DNA of 64,000 nt from Gammaproteobacteria bacterium (GCA_009926865.1 RFOD01000001.1:124001-188000), one strand, 5' to 3'. Counted from the stretch's first letter, positions 49,550 to 62,210 are shown. The notes: generated by a model from the sequence alone, not told the origin. Translations and numbers: made by a program.

Positions 49550-51043
49550 TCAAGGAATGATTTTGCTCGTCATCAGCTGCTCGACCAGATGCTGTACGGA
49601 GACCTGCATCACTTCCAGCAAGGGCGCAGGCCAGATACCGAGCAACAACACGCCAATCGCCAGCAGTGTCAGTACGAAAAATTCACGTCCGTTTAGATCT
49701 TCGAGGGCAGCGACCTGCTCATTGGCCACGGGCCCGAACATCACGCGCTTTACCAACCATAGGGTGTACGCCGCGCCGAGGATGAGTGTCGTCGCCGCGA
49801 TAAAGGCGTACCAGAAATTTGCCTTGAACGCCGCCAAGATCACTAGAAACTCCCCTACGAAACCCGAAGTACCTGGTAAACCTGCGTTGGCCATCGCGAA
49901 AAGCACCATGAACGCGCCAAAGACTGGCATACGGTTGATCACCCCACCGTAGGCGCTGATCTCTCGGCTGTGCACGCGGTCATACATCACGCCGACGCAC
50001 AGGAACATCGCGCCTGAGATCAAACCGTGCGACACCATCTGCACCAGCGCACCATCGATCCCCATACCGGCGCCCTGTAGCTCACCCGTCGTCGACAGAA
50101 TACCGAACGCAAGGAAACAACCCAGCGTCACAAAGCCCATGTGCGCGATCGATGAGTACGCGATGAGCTTTTTCATGTCGGTCTGCACCAGCGCCACAAA
50201 GCCGATATACGCCACAGCGATTAACGACAGAACGATCATGAAGAGATCCAATTCACGCGCGGCATCAGGCGTAATCGGCAACGAAAATCGTAGAAATCCA
50301 TAACCGCCGAGTTTGAGCATGATGGCCGCCAGTACCACGGACCCACCCGTGGGTGCTTCCACGTGAGCATCGGGTAACCACGTGTGCACCGGCACCATCG
50401 GCACCTTGACTGCAAACGCGGCGAAAAATGCGAGAAAGATCCACCACTGCTCCACGCGACCTAACGGCAAGCCATGCAAGGCTGCAATGTCGTAGCTTCC
50501 GGCTTGCAGGTACATGTAGATGAGCGCCACCAGCATGAAGACCGAGCCTAGGAACGTGTAGAGAAAGAACTTAATTGTGGCGTACACCCGCCGCGGACCG
50601 CCCCAGATACCAATGATCAAAAACATGGGGATCAATAAGGCTTCCCACAAAAAGTAGAACAGCAAGCCATCAAGCGCCGCAAAGACCCCGATCATCAGAC
50701 CTTCTAAAATCAGAAAAGCGGCAAAGTATTGTGATGGCCGCTTTTCAATCACCGTCCATCCGGCAATGATCACGGGAATCGTGACGAATGTCGTCAATAA
50801 AATCAGCGGTAAGGAAATGGTGGCGTTAAAGAACGGAATCCACGGCTGTTGCTCGACAAACTGAAACTCGGCCGTTGAGACATCAAAGCCCGTATAGAGC
50901 GGTATCGATAGCCCAAAGGTCAGTACCGCGATGGCCAACGCCAGCCACCGACCGAGTTCGATTCGACGATCGCCCAGCGCAAGCACCGCGATGCCACCGA
51001 GAATCGGTAGCCACATCACACTAGAGAGAACGGGGAATTGCAT
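49550..51043 (-). CDS. nuoM: NADH-quinone oxidoreductase subunit M
   Basis: Antiporter-like proton-pumping subunit of complex I, 497 residues. FLWEALLIPMFLIIGIWGG, FAVKVPMVPVHTWLPDAHVE and KKLIAYSSIAHMGFVTLG are the conserved membrane segments with the channel Glu and Lys residues. It sits 18 nt after nuoL and 24 nt before nuoN. Confidence 0.96.
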   Translation of the reverse strand: MQFPVLSSVMWLPILGGIAVLALGDRRIELGRWLALAIAVLTFGLSIPLYTGFDVSTAEFQFVEQQPWIPFFNATISLPLILLTTFVTIPVIIAGWTVIEKRPSQYFAAFLILEGLMIGVFAALDGLLFYFLWEALLIPMFLIIGIWGGPRRVYATIKFFLYTFLGSVFMLVALIYMYLQAGSYDIAALHGLPLGRVEQWWIFLAFFAAFAVKVPMVPVHTWLPDAHVEAPTGGSVVLAAIMLKLGGYGFLRFSLPITPDAARELDLFMIVLSLIAVAYIGFVALVQTDMKKLIAYSSIAHMGFVTLGCFLAFGILSTTGELQGAGMGIDGALVQMVSHGLISGAMFLCVGVMYDRVHSREISAYGGVINRMPVFGAFMVLFAMANAGLPGTSGFVGEFLVILAAFKANFWYAFIAATTLILGAAYTLWLVKRVMFGPVANEQVAALEDLNGREFFVLTLLAIGVLLLGIWPAPLLEVMQVSVQHLVEQLMTSKIIP

Positions 51044-51061
51044 CTGAAGTCTCGCCTTCGC

Positions 51062-53103
51062 TTAGCCTACGAACAGGAACCAGCCGAGCAAGGCGGCAAG
51101 CCCGATCATCATCCAAAAAGCGTAAGAGTAGAGATATCCCGTCTGTACGCGACGCACGATGCCGCCCAACGCCGCCACCGCCGACGCCGAGCCGTTGACC
51201 GCCAGACCGTCAATGAGGGTTTGATCCCCTACCCGCCAGAACCACCGCCCCAAGCCGCGACTACCCGCAGCGAGTACGTTTTCATTGAACCAATCAAAAT
51301 AATACTTCTGCTCAAGTAAGGGCCGTATGGGAGCGAAAACGCTCGCCAAGCGTGCCAGCGTCTGAGGTGAGCGTAAGTACAGGTACCACGCAAGTAGCAC
51401 ACCGACCAAAGCTAACCAGAACGGCGGATGTAACGGCGCCTGTAAGGCAAACGAGAGCGGATCATGGAAATGCGAGGCGAGCTCCCTGAGCACGTCATTC
51501 TCGGGCGCGACCTGAATCGCATCGGCTAAGGCCCCACCGAAGAGCACGGGTTGGACGGTCAGATACCCAATGGCGATGGACGGAATGGCCAATAAAACCA
51601 GCGGCAAGGTCACGACCCACGGGCTCTCATGTGGTGTGCCATGACCATGGTCGGCGTGCCCGTGCTCATCGTGATGGGCGTCATCATGATGGGCGTGATC
51701 ATGCGTAGCATGGGCTTGCGCGGATTCCGCCCAGCGAGCTTGCCCATGGAAGGTCATGAATAACATGCGTAGAACGCCGTGATAAATACGCCGATCAACA
51801 CACACCAGTACGCGTAAGTCGCGCCCCAACGGGCAGACTCATGTACGGATTCAATAATAAAATCTTTGGAGTAAAAGCCTGAGAGTAACGGTGTGCCGAT
51901 CAGCGCCAACGCACCGATCCAGCAAGTGATCGCGGTAATCGGCATCACCTTGGCAAGCCCACCCATCTTGCGCATGTCCTGCTCGTGGTGCATGCCGATG
52001 ATGACTGAGCCAGCTGCCAAGAACAGCAAGGCCTTGAAGAACGCATGCGTCATCAAGTGGAAAATAGCCGCTGAATACGCTGATGCACCAAGCGCTACCG
52101 TCATATAACCCAATTGCGACAGTGTGGAATACGCGACCACACGTTTAATGTCGTTGTTGATGATGCCGAGAAAGCCCATGAAGAGCGCTGTCGTCGCGCC
52201 AATCACCAGAACGAAAGACAGTGCTACCGCCGACTGCTCAAAGAGCGGCGAGAGGCGTGCCACCATATAGATACCCGCGGTCACCATGGTGGCCGCGTGA
52301 ATCAACGCAGAGATCGGTGTCGGACCTTCCATCGAATCGGGCAGCCACACATGTAGCGGTACCTGCGCCGATTTACCCATGGCACCAATGAATAACAGAA
52401 TACAGATCAAGGTGATGGCCGACACCGCGACATCGCCCCCAAGGGATAGCTGCGACGTCGCAATGTGTGGTGCCGCCGCAAACGCGTCTTGGTAATCCAA
52501 AGAACCCGTGAAATAGACGATGCCAGCAATACCCAGCACAAACCCAAAGTCACCTACACGATTGACGAGAAACGCTTTCATGTTGGCGAACACCGCGCTC
52601 GGTCGGGTGTACCAGAAGCCGATCAAGAGATATGACACCACCCCTACCGCTTCCCAGCCGAAGAACAGCTGCATGAAGTTGTTGGACATCACCAACATCA
52701 ACATGGCAAAGGTGAAAAGTGAGATATAGGCAAAAAATCTTTGATAACCCTCGTCTTCATGCATGTAGCCGATGGTGTAAACGTGTACACAAAAGGACAC
52801 AAACGTGACGACGCACATCATGAGCGCGGAGAGTGAGTCCACCAAGAAACCCACTTCCATGCGGATACCATCGGATACCAGCCAGGTGTAGACCGTTTCG
52901 TTATACACCGGCACCGCGCCGGTGAAGACCTGCCAAGCCACTTGCGCAGACAACACAAACGACGCACCGACCGCTGCGATCGTTACCAAATGCGCGGCGC
53001 GACGTCCGATCCAGCGTCCGAATAGACCCGCAGCCATCGCTGCCGCCAGTGGCATCAAGACGATCGCGAGTAAGATTTGTGGGCTCAACATCTGTTCGGT
53101 CAT
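51062..53103 (-). CDS. nuoL: NADH-quinone oxidoreductase subunit L, frame broken by a short deletion near 51769
   Basis: Distal proton-pumping subunit with the long lateral helix. The 5' part (53103-51754) runs through FFGWEAVGVVSYLLIGFWY, KSAQVPLHVWLPDSMEGPTP and KRVVAYSTLSQLGYM to VLIGVFITAFYA and a stop. The 3' part continues in another frame with RMLFMTFHGQARW and includes a His-rich loop and the C-terminal helices. Relatives read FYxxRMLF, so about 7 nt are lost at 51768-51769. The break would disable proton pumping if real. Both halves are otherwise intact, which favours a very recent change or an assembly error. Confidence 0.9.
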
Positions 53104-53108
53104 GGTGC

Positions 53109-53414
53109 TTAGCCCTTCAGCGTATCGAGATCTTCAACGTTGATGCTGCGGCGCTCACGGAATAACACCACCAGAATCGCAAGCCCAATGGCCGCCTCCG
53201 CTGCCGCAACCGTCAACACAAAGAAGACAAAGACCTGGCCATCAAGATCACCGAGGAATCGCGAAAACGACACGAAACTGAAGTTCACGGCGAGCAGCAT
53301 CAGCTCGATACACATGAGCAGCAGGATGACGTTTTTACGATTGAGGAAAATACCGGCAATCGCCAAAGCAAATAGCACCCCAGAGAGCGTAAGCATATGC
53401 TGCAGCGTAATCAT
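53109..53414 (-). CDS. nuoK: NADH-quinone oxidoreductase subunit K
   Basis: A three-helix membrane subunit, 101 residues. [20 protein letters not shown] carries the conserved Glu of the proton path and [21 protein letters not shown] [20 protein letters not shown] the second Glu. Its start overlaps the nuoJ stop by 4 nt. Confidence 0.96.
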   Translation of the reverse strand: MITLQHMLTLSGVLFALAIAGIFLNRKNVILLLMCIELMLLAVNFSFVSFSRFLGDLDGQVFVFFVLTVAAAEAAIGLAILVVLFRERRSINVEDLDTLKG

Positions 53415-54055
53415 GACTGGCCCTCTTCTGCCGAGGCTGCCGACTCGCCACTCGATTTAGCCTTGGGGCCTAAGCCTTTGACGAGACGGACCCGATCCTC
53501 ACGCCGCACCGCTACCTGCTTCGCCACATCCTGCGGCTTCAAGCCAGGGCGTCGACGCATCGTCAAAGTAATGGCGGCCACAATCGCCACTAGCAATACG
53601 ACCGAGGCCAACTCAAAAGGATAGACGTATTGCGTGTAGAGCACCTCGCCCAGTTCACGCGTGTTACTCACCTCAGCAGAGCGCGCCACCGCCCCTTGCG
53701 TCGCATCAATCCCCAGACCGCGGAACCAAAAGACGCCGACCATTTGCACGATCACTGCGAGCGCCGTCAGCCAGCCGAGCCAAGCGTAGCGAGCGAACCC
53801 CTGTCGCAGCGAGGTCGTATTGAGATCAAGCATCATCACCACGAATAGGAACAGCACCATCACGGCACCGACGTAGACGAGTACCAACACAATCGCCAAG
53901 AACTCGGCCTCGATGAGCAGCCACAAGGCGGCACTCGTAAAAAATGCCAGCACCAAGCTCAGCGCTGAGTACACGGGATTTCGCGCTACGATGACCCCAA
54001 GAGCCGAGGCAATCAGCACCGCAGAAAAAGCGTAAAACAGAACTTGTACGAACAA
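53411..54055 (-). CDS. nuoJ: NADH-quinone oxidoreductase subunit J
   Basis: A membrane subunit of 214 residues. [20 protein letters not shown] and [20 protein letters not shown] contain the pi-bulge helix that moves during turnover. The C-terminal ~40 residues are hydrophilic and Ser/Ala/Glu-rich, longer than in E. coli. It overlaps nuoK by 4 nt. Confidence 0.95.
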   Translation of the reverse strand: MFVQVLFYAFSAVLIASALGVIVARNPVYSALSLVLAFFTSAALWLLIEAEFLAIVLVLVYVGAVMVLFLFVVMMLDLNTTSLRQGFARYAWLGWLTALAVIVQMVGVFWFRGLGIDATQGAVARSAEVSNTRELGEVLYTQYVYPFELASVVLLVAIVAAITLTMRRRPGLKPQDVAKQVAVRREDRVRLVKGLGPKAKSSGESAASAEEGQS

Positions 54056-54086
54056 CGCGTATCCCTCGTCAGTAAGCAGCAGATCG

Positions 54087-54572
54087 TCAGCGGTAACGCG
54101 CGTCGGCCGCCTTATCGGCGTCGATCAAGGATGCGTACCGCTCGCCTACCGCTAGCAGCTTATCTTTGGTCATGATGTTTTCGCCGCGATTCTCCATGTG
54201 GTACTCATGGATACGCGTTTCAACAATCGCATCGACTGGACATGCCTCTTCACAAAAGCCGCAGTAGATGCATTTAAAAAGATCAATGTCGTAGCGCGTT
54301 GTGCGCCGCGTGCCATCATCGGCAACATCCGACTCGATGGTGATAGCCAAAGCGGGACAGACCGCTTCGCACAGCTTGCACGCGATACAACGCTCTTCCC
54401 CATTTGCGTAACGGCGCAAGGCATGTAAGCCGCGAAAACGCGGTGATTGCGGCGTACGCTCTTCGGGATAGTTGATCGTGACTTTTTTACGGAAAAGCGT
54501 GCGCGCCGTGACCGAAAGACCGGTCAGCAACTCGGTCAACAAAAACGTCTTGATGACACTTTGTACGTTCAT
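54087..54572 (-). CDS. nuoI: NADH-quinone oxidoreductase subunit I
   Basis: A ferredoxin-like subunit of 161 residues carrying clusters N6a and N6b. The two 4Fe-4S motifs are [12 protein letters not shown] and [12 protein letters not shown]. An amphipathic N-terminal helix contacts the membrane. It starts 1 nt after the nuoH stop. Confidence 0.97.
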   Translation of the reverse strand: MNVQSVIKTFLLTELLTGLSVTARTLFRKKVTINYPEERTPQSPRFRGLHALRRYANGEERCIACKLCEAVCPALAITIESDVADDGTRRTTRYDIDLFKCIYCGFCEEACPVDAIVETRIHEYHMENRGENIMTKDKLLAVGERYASLIDADKAADARYR

Positions 54573-54573
54573 G

Positions 54574-55629
54574 TCAGCGACTCCATGGTCCGACTTGGAA
54601 GTAGACCAACAGACCTTCCACTGCGATCCAAACCAAGGTCACCGGAATCAGGATTTTCCAACCCAGACGCATGATCTGATCATAGCGATAGCGCGGGAAG
54701 GTCGCCCGGTACCACATGAAGCAGGTCAAAAAGAAAAAGAGCTTCAAAAAGAGCCAATGAAAGCCAGGCGCCCCTAGGGCACTGTCCGCACCCAATAAGC
54801 CCTCGAAGGGGCTCAACCATCCGCCAAGGAAAAACACCGCAGTCAGCGCCGATATCAAAATCATATTGGCGTATTCCGCGAGGAAAAATAACGCAAACGC
54901 GATTCCTGAGTATTCCACGTGAAAGCCCGCGACGATCTCCGACTCACCTTCGGCGACGTCAAAGGGGGCACGATTCGTTTCTGCGACCCCTGCGATCAAA
55001 TACACCACGAATAGCGGAAACAGCCACAGAAAAAACCAGTTGGAAACGCCGCCCTCTTGCGCCCGAATAATATCGCCCAAGTTCAGTGTCCCCGCGGCCA
55101 TCACCACACCGACTAACGCAAAGCCCATCGCGATTTCATAGGCGACTACTTGAGCCGCTGAGCGCATAGCGCCAAGGAATGCATACTTAGAGTTCGTAGC
55201 CCACCCGGCGAGGATGACTCCATAGACGCCCACCGAGGTGAGTGACAAGACGTAGAGCAAACCTGCATCGATATCAGCTATCACCAAAGCAGGGTCAAGC
55301 GGCATCACCGCCCAGGCAGCAAATGCGGGTACCAAGGTGATCGCCGGGGCAATCCTAAACAGCCATTTATTAGAAGCGCTTGGGATCACCACTTCTTTCA
55401 GCAGCAACTTGATCACATCGGCAAAGGGCTGAAAGATCCCAGGGACTAAGCCAAAGAGACTCCCGACTCGGTTTGGGCCCTTACGTAGCTGCATCCAACC
55501 AATGACTTTGCGTTCCCACAGAGTGGTAAAGGCGACCGAGAGAATTAGCACCACCGTGACCACCAGAATCCAAAAAGTGGATTGCAGGTAAGTGGGCAAG
55601 CTATCCCAATGCGCGAGTAGGTCTGCCAT
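54574..55629 (-). CDS. nuoH: NADH-quinone oxidoreductase subunit H
   Basis: An 8-helix membrane subunit of 351 residues at the quinone entry. [19 protein letters not shown] and [20 protein letters not shown] are the conserved quinone-site loops with their Glu and Arg residues. Its ATG overlaps the nuoG stop (TGATG). Confidence 0.97.
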   Translation of the reverse strand: MADLLAHWDSLPTYLQSTFWILVVTVVLILSVAFTTLWERKVIGWMQLRKGPNRVGSLFGLVPGIFQPFADVIKLLLKEVVIPSASNKWLFRIAPAITLVPAFAAWAVMPLDPALVIADIDAGLLYVLSLTSVGVYGVILAGWATNSKYAFLGAMRSAAQVVAYEIAMGFALVGVVMAAGTLNLGDIIRAQEGGVSNWFFLWLFPLFVVYLIAGVAETNRAPFDVAEGESEIVAGFHVEYSGIAFALFFLAEYANMILISALTAVFFLGGWLSPFEGLLGADSALGAPGFHWLFLKLFFFLTCFMWYRATFPRYRYDQIMRLGWKILIPVTLVWIAVEGLLVYFQVGPWSR

Positions 55630-57848
55630 CAGAGCTCTCCTCGGGCACGCCGTGCAGTACTCGTCGCCTGCAAGGCGGGGCTACGCCGAAGCACGGCATC
55701 GATATCGTACATCGGGATATCCAGCTCACCCGTGTCGATATGCGCGGCATCTTTGATCGCGGCGATAGGCGGTTGATGCTGAGTCAATAATTGTGACGGC
55801 ACGGCAGAGCCCGCGACGGATTCGATTTGCGAGGCCAGATGCGCGCGAACGGCTTCTGAGCTCTCGTAGGCAAAGCCCGGTAGATCACACAGGTTCCCGA
55901 GTACACGCAAAATTTTCCAGCCTGGACGCGCTTCGCCCGGCGCACGGGCCGCCGCAGTCTGCGACTGCCACCGCCCCTCCAACGACACATAGCTTCCAGA
56001 GGTTTCGACAAACGCCGCCATGGGTAACAGCAGCGTCGCCTGTGATTTCAAAGACTCAGATGCATACGGCGTAATCGCAATCACCGATCGGGCCTGTGAA
56101 AACGCCGCCTCAGCCAAAGCGGGCTCGGCCAGATCGTGCGCCGGCTCAATCGCCCCGAGTAAAACATAGACGGGTAACTTCGCAGCGAGCATATCGCGTG
56201 TATTGAGTCCCACGCGTTCAGCCAGTCGCGCAACACCACCGACGTCACGATGGGGAACAGCTCCAGCCAGCCACGCGCCGGCGGCATTGGCGCCCTCGGC
56301 TAATTCACCCAAGCGGGCGCTGGTGATACGCGCTAATTCACTCGCAAGCGCCCTCAAGTCCACATAGGCGGGGTGACGGAGTGCCATCGCGCCTAACCAG
56401 ATAGCGCGTCGCTCACCCGAGAGTAAGGCTGCAGCTGCTGCGCGATGGGATGCCTGCGGTGTCACCGAATGCAGCCAATTCGCGACCGAAGGCGGTGTCT
56501 CCGCAGACAATGATTCACACACCACCCGAATGACGCAGGCGATTTCGTGCGCCCAAGCGTTCGCATCAGCGATGCATTGCGCGGCGACCTCAAAATGATA
56601 GTCCCGCGCCACCGCATCAATGAAAGCGACTTTCGCACCCTGACGCGTCACCGCCTTACGTAATCGATGCCCGAGCATCGGTAGTTCCGAGCGAAGATTT
56701 GAGCCGATGACCAAGACGCCGCTTAAGTGATCCACTTCACTCAAGGCATAACCGAGTGCAGGCTGCCGGGCATCCGCGGCGGCATCACGGAAATCACGTT
56801 GGCGTAGCCGATGATCGATGTTGGCGCTGCCGAGGGCGATCGCAAGTTCAGCCGCCAAAGCGGCTTCCTCGGTGGTGCTTGAAGGATGTACTAATATGCC
56901 GAGCGCTTGACCCGCCGCCTTCAGTTCTTGGGCCGCGACCTGCAAGGCCTCATCCCAATCCACCTCGCACCAGTCCTTACCCTTTCGCAGTAGTGGTCGA
57001 GTCAGCCTATCGTCGGCGAGTAACCCTTCATAGCTGAAGCGATCTCGATCTGAGATCCACGTTTCATTGATGTCATCATGAGGACGCGGCACCACTCGCT
57101 TGAGCTTACCGCGCAACACATGGCCATAAAGATTGCTACCAAAGCCGTCGTGCGCCGCGATCAGCGGCGTTTCGCTCATTTCCCAAGAGCGCCCCTGATA
57201 GCGAAAGGGTTTGGAGTTGAGCGCCCCGACTGGGCATAGATCAATGATATTGCCTGATAGCTCATGCTCGACACTGCGCTCAATGTACGTGCCGATCTGC
57301 ATGTTCTCGCCACGCCCTGTCGTACCGAGTTCCGGGATACCCGCGATATCGGCACCAAACCGCACACAGCGAGTGCAATGGATGCAGCGAGTCATATCCG
57401 TCGAGACTAAGGGACCTAAATTTTTATCTTTGACTACCCGCTTGCGTTCATTAAATCGCGCGATGTCGCGACCAAATCCCATCGCCAAATCTTGAAGCTC
57501 ACACTCACCGCCCTGATCGCAAATTGGACAATCAAGCGGATGGTTGATCAGCAGAAACTCCATGGTGGCCTTTTGTGCGCCGATCGCCACCGGCGAACGG
57601 GTATACACTTTCATACCCTCAACGACAGGCGTCGCACAGGCTGGCAGAGGCTTAGGCGCCTTCTCGACCTCCACCAGGCACATGCGACAGTTCGCAGCGA
57701 TCGGTAGCTTTTCGTGATAACAAAAGCGCGGCACGTACTCACCGATCGAATCGGTGACATGAATAATCATCGAGCCTTTCTTAGCCTGTACCGGCCGGCC
57801 GTCCACTTCGAGGTTAACGAGATCTTCTGGCGTCGCTGACATGTTCAA
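55629..57848 (-). CDS. nuoG: NADH-quinone oxidoreductase subunit G
   Basis: The large iron-sulfur subunit of the peripheral arm, 739 residues. The N-terminal 2Fe-2S domain ([20 protein letters not shown]) is followed by [20 protein letters not shown], the 4Fe-4S ferredoxin motif [10 protein letters not shown], and a molybdopterin-oxidoreductase-like region that lacks a cofactor in this family. It overlaps nuoF by 4 nt. It is shorter than the ~900-residue E. coli form and matches the Xanthomonas-type length. Confidence 0.95.
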   Translation of the reverse strand: MNMSATPEDLVNLEVDGRPVQAKKGSMIIHVTDSIGEYVPRFCYHEKLPIAANCRMCLVEVEKAPKPLPACATPVVEGMKVYTRSPVAIGAQKATMEFLLINHPLDCPICDQGGECELQDLAMGFGRDIARFNERKRVVKDKNLGPLVSTDMTRCIHCTRCVRFGADIAGIPELGTTGRGENMQIGTYIERSVEHELSGNIIDLCPVGALNSKPFRYQGRSWEMSETPLIAAHDGFGSNLYGHVLRGKLKRVVPRPHDDINETWISDRDRFSYEGLLADDRLTRPLLRKGKDWCEVDWDEALQVAAQELKAAGQALGILVHPSSTTEEAALAAELAIALGSANIDHRLRQRDFRDAAADARQPALGYALSEVDHLSGVLVIGSNLRSELPMLGHRLRKAVTRQGAKVAFIDAVARDYHFEVAAQCIADANAWAHEIACVIRVVCESLSAETPPSVANWLHSVTPQASHRAAAAALLSGERRAIWLGAMALRHPAYVDLRALASELARITSARLGELAEGANAAGAWLAGAVPHRDVGGVARLAERVGLNTRDMLAAKLPVYVLLGAIEPAHDLAEPALAEAAFSQARSVIAITPYASESLKSQATLLLPMAAFVETSGSYVSLEGRWQSQTAAARAPGEARPGWKILRVLGNLCDLPGFAYESSEAVRAHLASQIESVAGSAVPSQLLTQHQPPIAAIKDAAHIDTGELDIPMYDIDAVLRRSPALQATSTARRARGEL

Positions 57849-59167
57849 GCCGCTGCTTTCTGACCGTCGACGATACTTCGCCCACGATGCTGGATCATGT
57901 ATTCAAATTCATGGCGGAAATTTTTGACGAAACTCTGTACTGGCCATGCCGCCGCATCGCCAAGCGCGCAAATCGTATGACCCTCAATTCGGTTGGCGAC
58001 ATCGACCAACAACTGTAGGTCTTCCATCCGCCCCTCACCGACCACAATGCGTTTGAGCACTCGATTGAGCCACCCTGTTCCCTCACGACACGGGGTGCAC
58101 TGACCACACGATTCACTCATGTAAAAACGTGAAATGCGCTCGAGCGCTCGCACCATGCAGGTCGTCTCATCCATCACGATGACCGCAGCCGAGCCGACCG
58201 ATGAGCCCACCGCCCGCAGGGAGTCATAGTCCATGTTCACGCCGAGCATCACCTCGCCCGGAACCACTTTGACAGACGAGCCACCCGGGATAACCGCCTT
58301 GAGCTTGCGACCACCGCGCACACCGCCTGCAATCTCCAGCAAATCTTTGAACGCAATTCCGAGTGGCAACTCGTAGTTACCAGGCTTAGCAACATGACCC
58401 GTCACCGAAAAGATGACAGTGCCTCCGGCATTGGTGGTACCCAATCCCGAAAACCACTCGGGGCCCTTACGCAAAATCGTCGGTACCGAGGCGTAACTTT
58501 GTGTGTTATTGATCGTGGTGGGCTGACCGTAAAGGCCAAACGCGGCGGGGAACGGCGGCTTAAAGCGCGGCTTACCCTGTTTGCCCTCCAAGGACTCTAG
58601 TAGCGCGGTCTCCTCACCACAGATATAGGCGCCGGCGCCGACGAAGGTATAAAGATCAAAGTCGATACCCGATCCTTGAATGTTTTTACCGAGCAGCCCC
58701 GCCTCGTAAGCCTCTTTCACCGCGGCTTCAAAACGCGGTACGGGTTCGCCTAAAAACTCACCACGGATGTAGTTGTAGCCCACAGTGGCGCCCATCGCGA
58801 AGCCACCGATCGCCATCCCCTCCACCAATGCATGGGGGTTGTAGCGCAGGATGTCCCGGTCATGACAGGTCCCTGGCTCACTCTCGTCCGAGTTACACAC
58901 CGCATATTTTTGGACGGGCGCCTTGCGCGGCATGAAGCTCCATTTAACACCCGTGGGAAAGCCCGCACCGCCACGGCCCCGTAGCCCACTCGCCTTGACC
59001 GCCTCAACCACCTGCTCCGGCGTGTACTCACCCGCCAAGACTTTTTTCCAGGACTGGTATCCGCCTATTTTGAGGTAGCTCTCGAGTGTCCAAGAACGCT
59101 CAATCGCCAAAGGCTCAAAGACCACGAGATTCATCTTCTCGCGCCACTTATCGTCTGCAGGGCTCAT
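57845..59167 (-). CDS. nuoF: NADH-quinone oxidoreductase subunit F
   Basis: The NADH- and FMN-binding subunit, 440 residues. The NADH-binding loop is [16 protein letters not shown], the FMN segment is [17 protein letters not shown], and cluster N3 is ligated by [12 protein letters not shown] plus a later Cys in [14 protein letters not shown]. It overlaps nuoE and nuoG by 4 nt each. Confidence 0.97.
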   Translation of the reverse strand: MSPADDKWREKMNLVVFEPLAIERSWTLESYLKIGGYQSWKKVLAGEYTPEQVVEAVKASGLRGRGGAGFPTGVKWSFMPRKAPVQKYAVCNSDESEPGTCHDRDILRYNPHALVEGMAIGGFAMGATVGYNYIRGEFLGEPVPRFEAAVKEAYEAGLLGKNIQGSGIDFDLYTFVGAGAYICGEETALLESLEGKQGKPRFKPPFPAAFGLYGQPTTINNTQSYASVPTILRKGPEWFSGLGTTNAGGTVIFSVTGHVAKPGNYELPLGIAFKDLLEIAGGVRGGRKLKAVIPGGSSVKVVPGEVMLGVNMDYDSLRAVGSSVGSAAVIVMDETTCMVRALERISRFYMSESCGQCTPCREGTGWLNRVLKRIVVGEGRMEDLQLLVDVANRIEGHTICALGDAAAWPVQSFVKNFRHEFEYMIQHRGRSIVDGQKAAA

Positions 59168-59712
59168 TTAAGTTCATCCAAAATTTGATCGACCTTCTCG
59201 GGGGTCAAATTTTCATGGAATACGTGATCCACCATCATCATGGGCGCACCCGTGCAGGCTGCCAGACACTCTTCCTCTTTTTTGAGGAAAATCCGCTTAT
59301 CGGGCGTGCTCTCGCCGACCTGGATCCCGAGCTTGCGCTCGCAATGCGCCAAAATGTCCTCGCCGCCGTTTAACCAGCAACTGATGTTAGTGCAGACACT
59401 GACGTGATGCCGACCGCACTCGTGAGTCTCGAACATCGAATAGAAGGTTGCGACTTCGTAGACCTGAATCGACGGTAATTTCAGGTACTGGGCAATCGCA
59501 TCCATGAGATCGGCGGTTAAAAATCCATCGTTTTGTTCCTGCACAAACCGCAGCGCCGACAAGGTAGCCGAACGCTGACGACCGAGCGGAAACCGGCCGA
59601 TCCAATGGTCAATCTCTGCGCGAGTGTGCGCGCTCAATAATGCCACTTTGTCGCCCTCACCGGTGACGAACTGCTTGCCATCGCTAGTTGGAACAGCGTG
59701 CTCTACGCTCAC
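59164..59712 (-). CDS. nuoE: NADH-quinone oxidoreductase subunit E
   Basis: A thioredoxin-like subunit of 182 residues with the 2Fe-2S cluster N1a. The ligands are in [12 protein letters not shown] and [25 protein letters not shown] is a family marker. It overlaps nuoD and nuoF by 4 nt each. Confidence 0.96.
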   Translation of the reverse strand: MSVEHAVPTSDGKQFVTGEGDKVALLSAHTRAEIDHWIGRFPLGRQRSATLSALRFVQEQNDGFLTADLMDAIAQYLKLPSIQVYEVATFYSMFETHECGRHHVSVCTNISCWLNGGEDILAHCERKLGIQVGESTPDKRIFLKKEEECLAACTGAPMMMVDHVFHENLTPEKVDQILDELK

Positions 59713-60962
59713 CGATCAATCTCCCCGAATACGATATCTTGGGTACCAATCACGGCGACCACATCCGCCAGCATGTGCCCCGTCACCATTTCTTCGAGCG
59801 CTGCGATATGCGCGAAGCCTGGCGCTCGACACTTGAGACGATAGGGTTTGTTGGCCCCATCCGAGACCAAATAAATACCGAACTCGCCTTTGGGTGCCTC
59901 AACCGCGGCGTAGGTTTCCCCTTCGGGCACGCAATAGCCTTCGGTCATCAGCTTAAAGTGATGAATGAGCGATTCCATATCGCCTTTCATATTTTCGCGA
60001 CGCGGCGGACGAACCTTCGCGTCGGCCACCATCACTGGACCTGGGTTCTTTTTCAGCCACTCCACGCACTGCGCGACAATACGGTTCGATTGACGCAATT
60101 CTTCGATACGTACGAGATAGCGATCGTAGCAGTCGCCATTGACGCCTACCGGAATGTCAAAATCGACTTCCTGGTATACCTCATAGGGCTGCTGCTTGCG
60201 TAGATCCCAAGCGATCCCCGAGCCGCGCAACATCGGCCCGCTAAACCCAAGCTGCATCGCGCGCTCTGGACTCACCACGCCGATATTGACCGTGCGTTGC
60301 TTCCAAATACGGTTATCGGTGAGTAGCGTTTCGTACTCGTCAATGGCTTTCGGGAAACGCTGAGTGAAATCTTCAATGAAATCGAGTAACCCTCCCGCAC
60401 GCGCCTCGTTCAATCGATCGGCGTCCTTCTGCGAACGCCAGCGCGACGCCTGATACTTCGGCATCTCAGCGGGTAAGTCACGATGCACACCGCCGGGACG
60501 ATAGTAAGTCGCGTGCATCCGCGTACCTGATACCGCCTCGTAGCAATCCATCAAATCCTCGCGCTCTTTAAAGGCGAGTAAAAAGACCGTCATCGCGCCG
60601 ATATCGAGCCCGTGCGCACCCAGCCACATCAAGTGATTCAGAACGCGTGTGATCTCATCGAACATGACACGGATGTACTGCGCGCGACGTGGCGGCGTCA
60701 CACCCAAGAGTTTTTCAATGGCCAGCACATAGGCGTGCTCGTTACACATCATCGACACGTAATCGAGTCGATCCATATAGCCGATCGACTGATTGAACGG
60801 TTTTGACTCTGCAAGCTTTTCCGTAGCGCGATGCAAAAGACCAATATGTGGATCGGCCTTTTGAATGACCTCGCCTTCCATTTCGAGGACGAGACGCAAC
60901 ACACCGTGGGCAGCCGGATGCTGCGGCCCAAAATTCATGGTGTAGGATTGGATCTCAGCCAT
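59709..60962 (-). CDS. nuoD: NADH-quinone oxidoreductase subunit D
   Basis: The 49-kDa subunit that forms the quinone pocket. From the ATG at 60962 ([20 protein letters not shown]) it has 417 residues; an in-frame ATG at 60974 is less likely. [34 protein letters not shown] and [13 protein letters not shown] are conserved. nuoC and nuoD are separate genes, unlike the nuoCD fusion of E. coli. Confidence 0.97.
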   Translation of the reverse strand: MAEIQSYTMNFGPQHPAAHGVLRLVLEMEGEVIQKADPHIGLLHRATEKLAESKPFNQSIGYMDRLDYVSMMCNEHAYVLAIEKLLGVTPPRRAQYIRVMFDEITRVLNHLMWLGAHGLDIGAMTVFLLAFKEREDLMDCYEAVSGTRMHATYYRPGGVHRDLPAEMPKYQASRWRSQKDADRLNEARAGGLLDFIEDFTQRFPKAIDEYETLLTDNRIWKQRTVNIGVVSPERAMQLGFSGPMLRGSGIAWDLRKQQPYEVYQEVDFDIPVGVNGDCYDRYLVRIEELRQSNRIVAQCVEWLKKNPGPVMVADAKVRPPRRENMKGDMESLIHHFKLMTEGYCVPEGETYAAVEAPKGEFGIYLVSDGANKPYRLKCRAPGFAHIAALEEMVTGHMLADVVAVIGTQDIVFGEIDR

Positions 60963-61716
60963 TTCTTTGCTCAATCAAAGCTGGGTCGTAACGGTTATCT
61001 TCACGGATCACTCTCGGCACGAGCACACGCGGCTCAATACTGACAGGCTCATAGACCACACGCTGCTTACGCGGGTCATAGCGGACCTCGACATTACCGA
61101 TGAGTGGAAAATCCTTACGGAAGGGATGGCCGATAAAGCCGTAATCGGTCAATAAGCGTCGTAGGTCTGGGTGGCCGCGAAAGAGAATACCGAATAGGTC
61201 AAACGCTTCACGCTCAAACCAGTTCGCCGATGCCCACACTGACACCAAAGAATCGAGCATCGGCTCATCATGATCTGCGCAAAAACTACGCAGAGTGAGC
61301 CGGCGATTATGCGTGATCGAGAGTAATTGAACCGTGACCGCAAACCGTCCGGGTCGACCGCCGAAGGCTGCGACGTCTACGGTCTCGCTCTGCGCATGGC
61401 GCCCGCGGGAGAATCCTGAGCCTGTCGCCCGTTGAGTCTTCCACTCCGACTCGCCGAACTGCAGGTAATCGACACCTGCAAGGTCAATCAAGACTTCGAA
61501 CCGCAACGCTGGATGATCACGCAAAGCGGTGGCCACCGCGAGCCACGCGGATGGATCACACTCGATACACACGTCCCCCGGCAGCGCTGCCACCCGGCGC
61601 GCCGCTCCAGAGGTGAGCTCAATCAGGCGCGCTACCCAGCTCTCGAGATTCGCACTCGAGGATTGCGCATCGAGTTCACTATCAGCTGACTGGGCGCTCA
61701 TCGATGTCTCCGTCAT
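60955..61716 (-). CDS. nuoC: NADH-quinone oxidoreductase subunit C
   Basis: The 30-kDa subunit of the peripheral arm, 253 residues. [20 protein letters not shown] and [16 protein letters not shown] are the signatures. The N-terminal ~35 residues and the C-terminal tail after [16 protein letters not shown] are longer and less conserved. It overlaps nuoB by 4 nt and nuoD by 8 nt. Confidence 0.95.
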   Translation of the reverse strand: MTETSMSAQSADSELDAQSSSANLESWVARLIELTSGAARRVAALPGDVCIECDPSAWLAVATALRDHPALRFEVLIDLAGVDYLQFGESEWKTQRATGSGFSRGRHAQSETVDVAAFGGRPGRFAVTVQLLSITHNRRLTLRSFCADHDEPMLDSLVSVWASANWFEREAFDLFGILFRGHPDLRRLLTDYGFIGHPFRKDFPLIGNVEVRYDPRKQRVVYEPVSIEPRVLVPRVIREDNRYDPALIEQRNG

Positions 61717-62210
61717 CGCTGCATCACCGAGCTCGTGCGAGCGATTTTCTTTTGGAGCTGGATGATGCCGTAAAGCAACGCTTCAGCCGTGGGTGGACAG
61801 CCTGGCACATACACATCGACCGGCACGATACGGTCACAGCCCCGTACCACCGCATACGAATAGTGGTAATACCCACCGCCGTTGGCACAGGATCCCATCG
61901 AAATCACCCAACGCGGCTCAGGCATCTGGTCATAAACCTTGCGTAGCGCCGGCGCCATTTTATTGACGAGCGTACCCGCCACAATCATCACATCCGACTG
62001 TCGAGGGCTGGGTCGAAAGACCACACCGAAGCGATCCAGATCATATCGAGACGCCCCGGCGTGCATCATCTCGACCGCGCAGCAGGCGAGCCCAAAGGTC
62101 ATGGGCCATAAAGAGCCTGTCCGCGCCCAGTTCACAAGATGATCGATCTGAGTGGTCACGAACCCGCGTTGGGCGAATCCACTCGGCTCACTGCTCGCGT
62201 CTAATCCCAC
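61713..62210 (-). CDS. nuoB: NADH-quinone oxidoreductase subunit B
   Basis: Carries the terminal cluster N2 next to the quinone. The Cys ligands are in [32 protein letters not shown] and [18 protein letters not shown] at 62210, which overlaps the nuoA stop and follows AAGGGAG, gives 165 residues. An ATG at 62231 would overlap nuoA by 31 nt. The start choice is uncertain, the identity is not. Confidence 0.96.
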   Translation of the reverse strand: MGLDASSEPSGFAQRGFVTTQIDHLVNWARTGSLWPMTFGLACCAVEMMHAGASRYDLDRFGVVFRPSPRQSDVMIVAGTLVNKMAPALRKVYDQMPEPRWVISMGSCANGGGYYHYSYAVVRGCDRIVPVDVYVPGCPPTAEALLYGIIQLQKKIARTSSVMQR

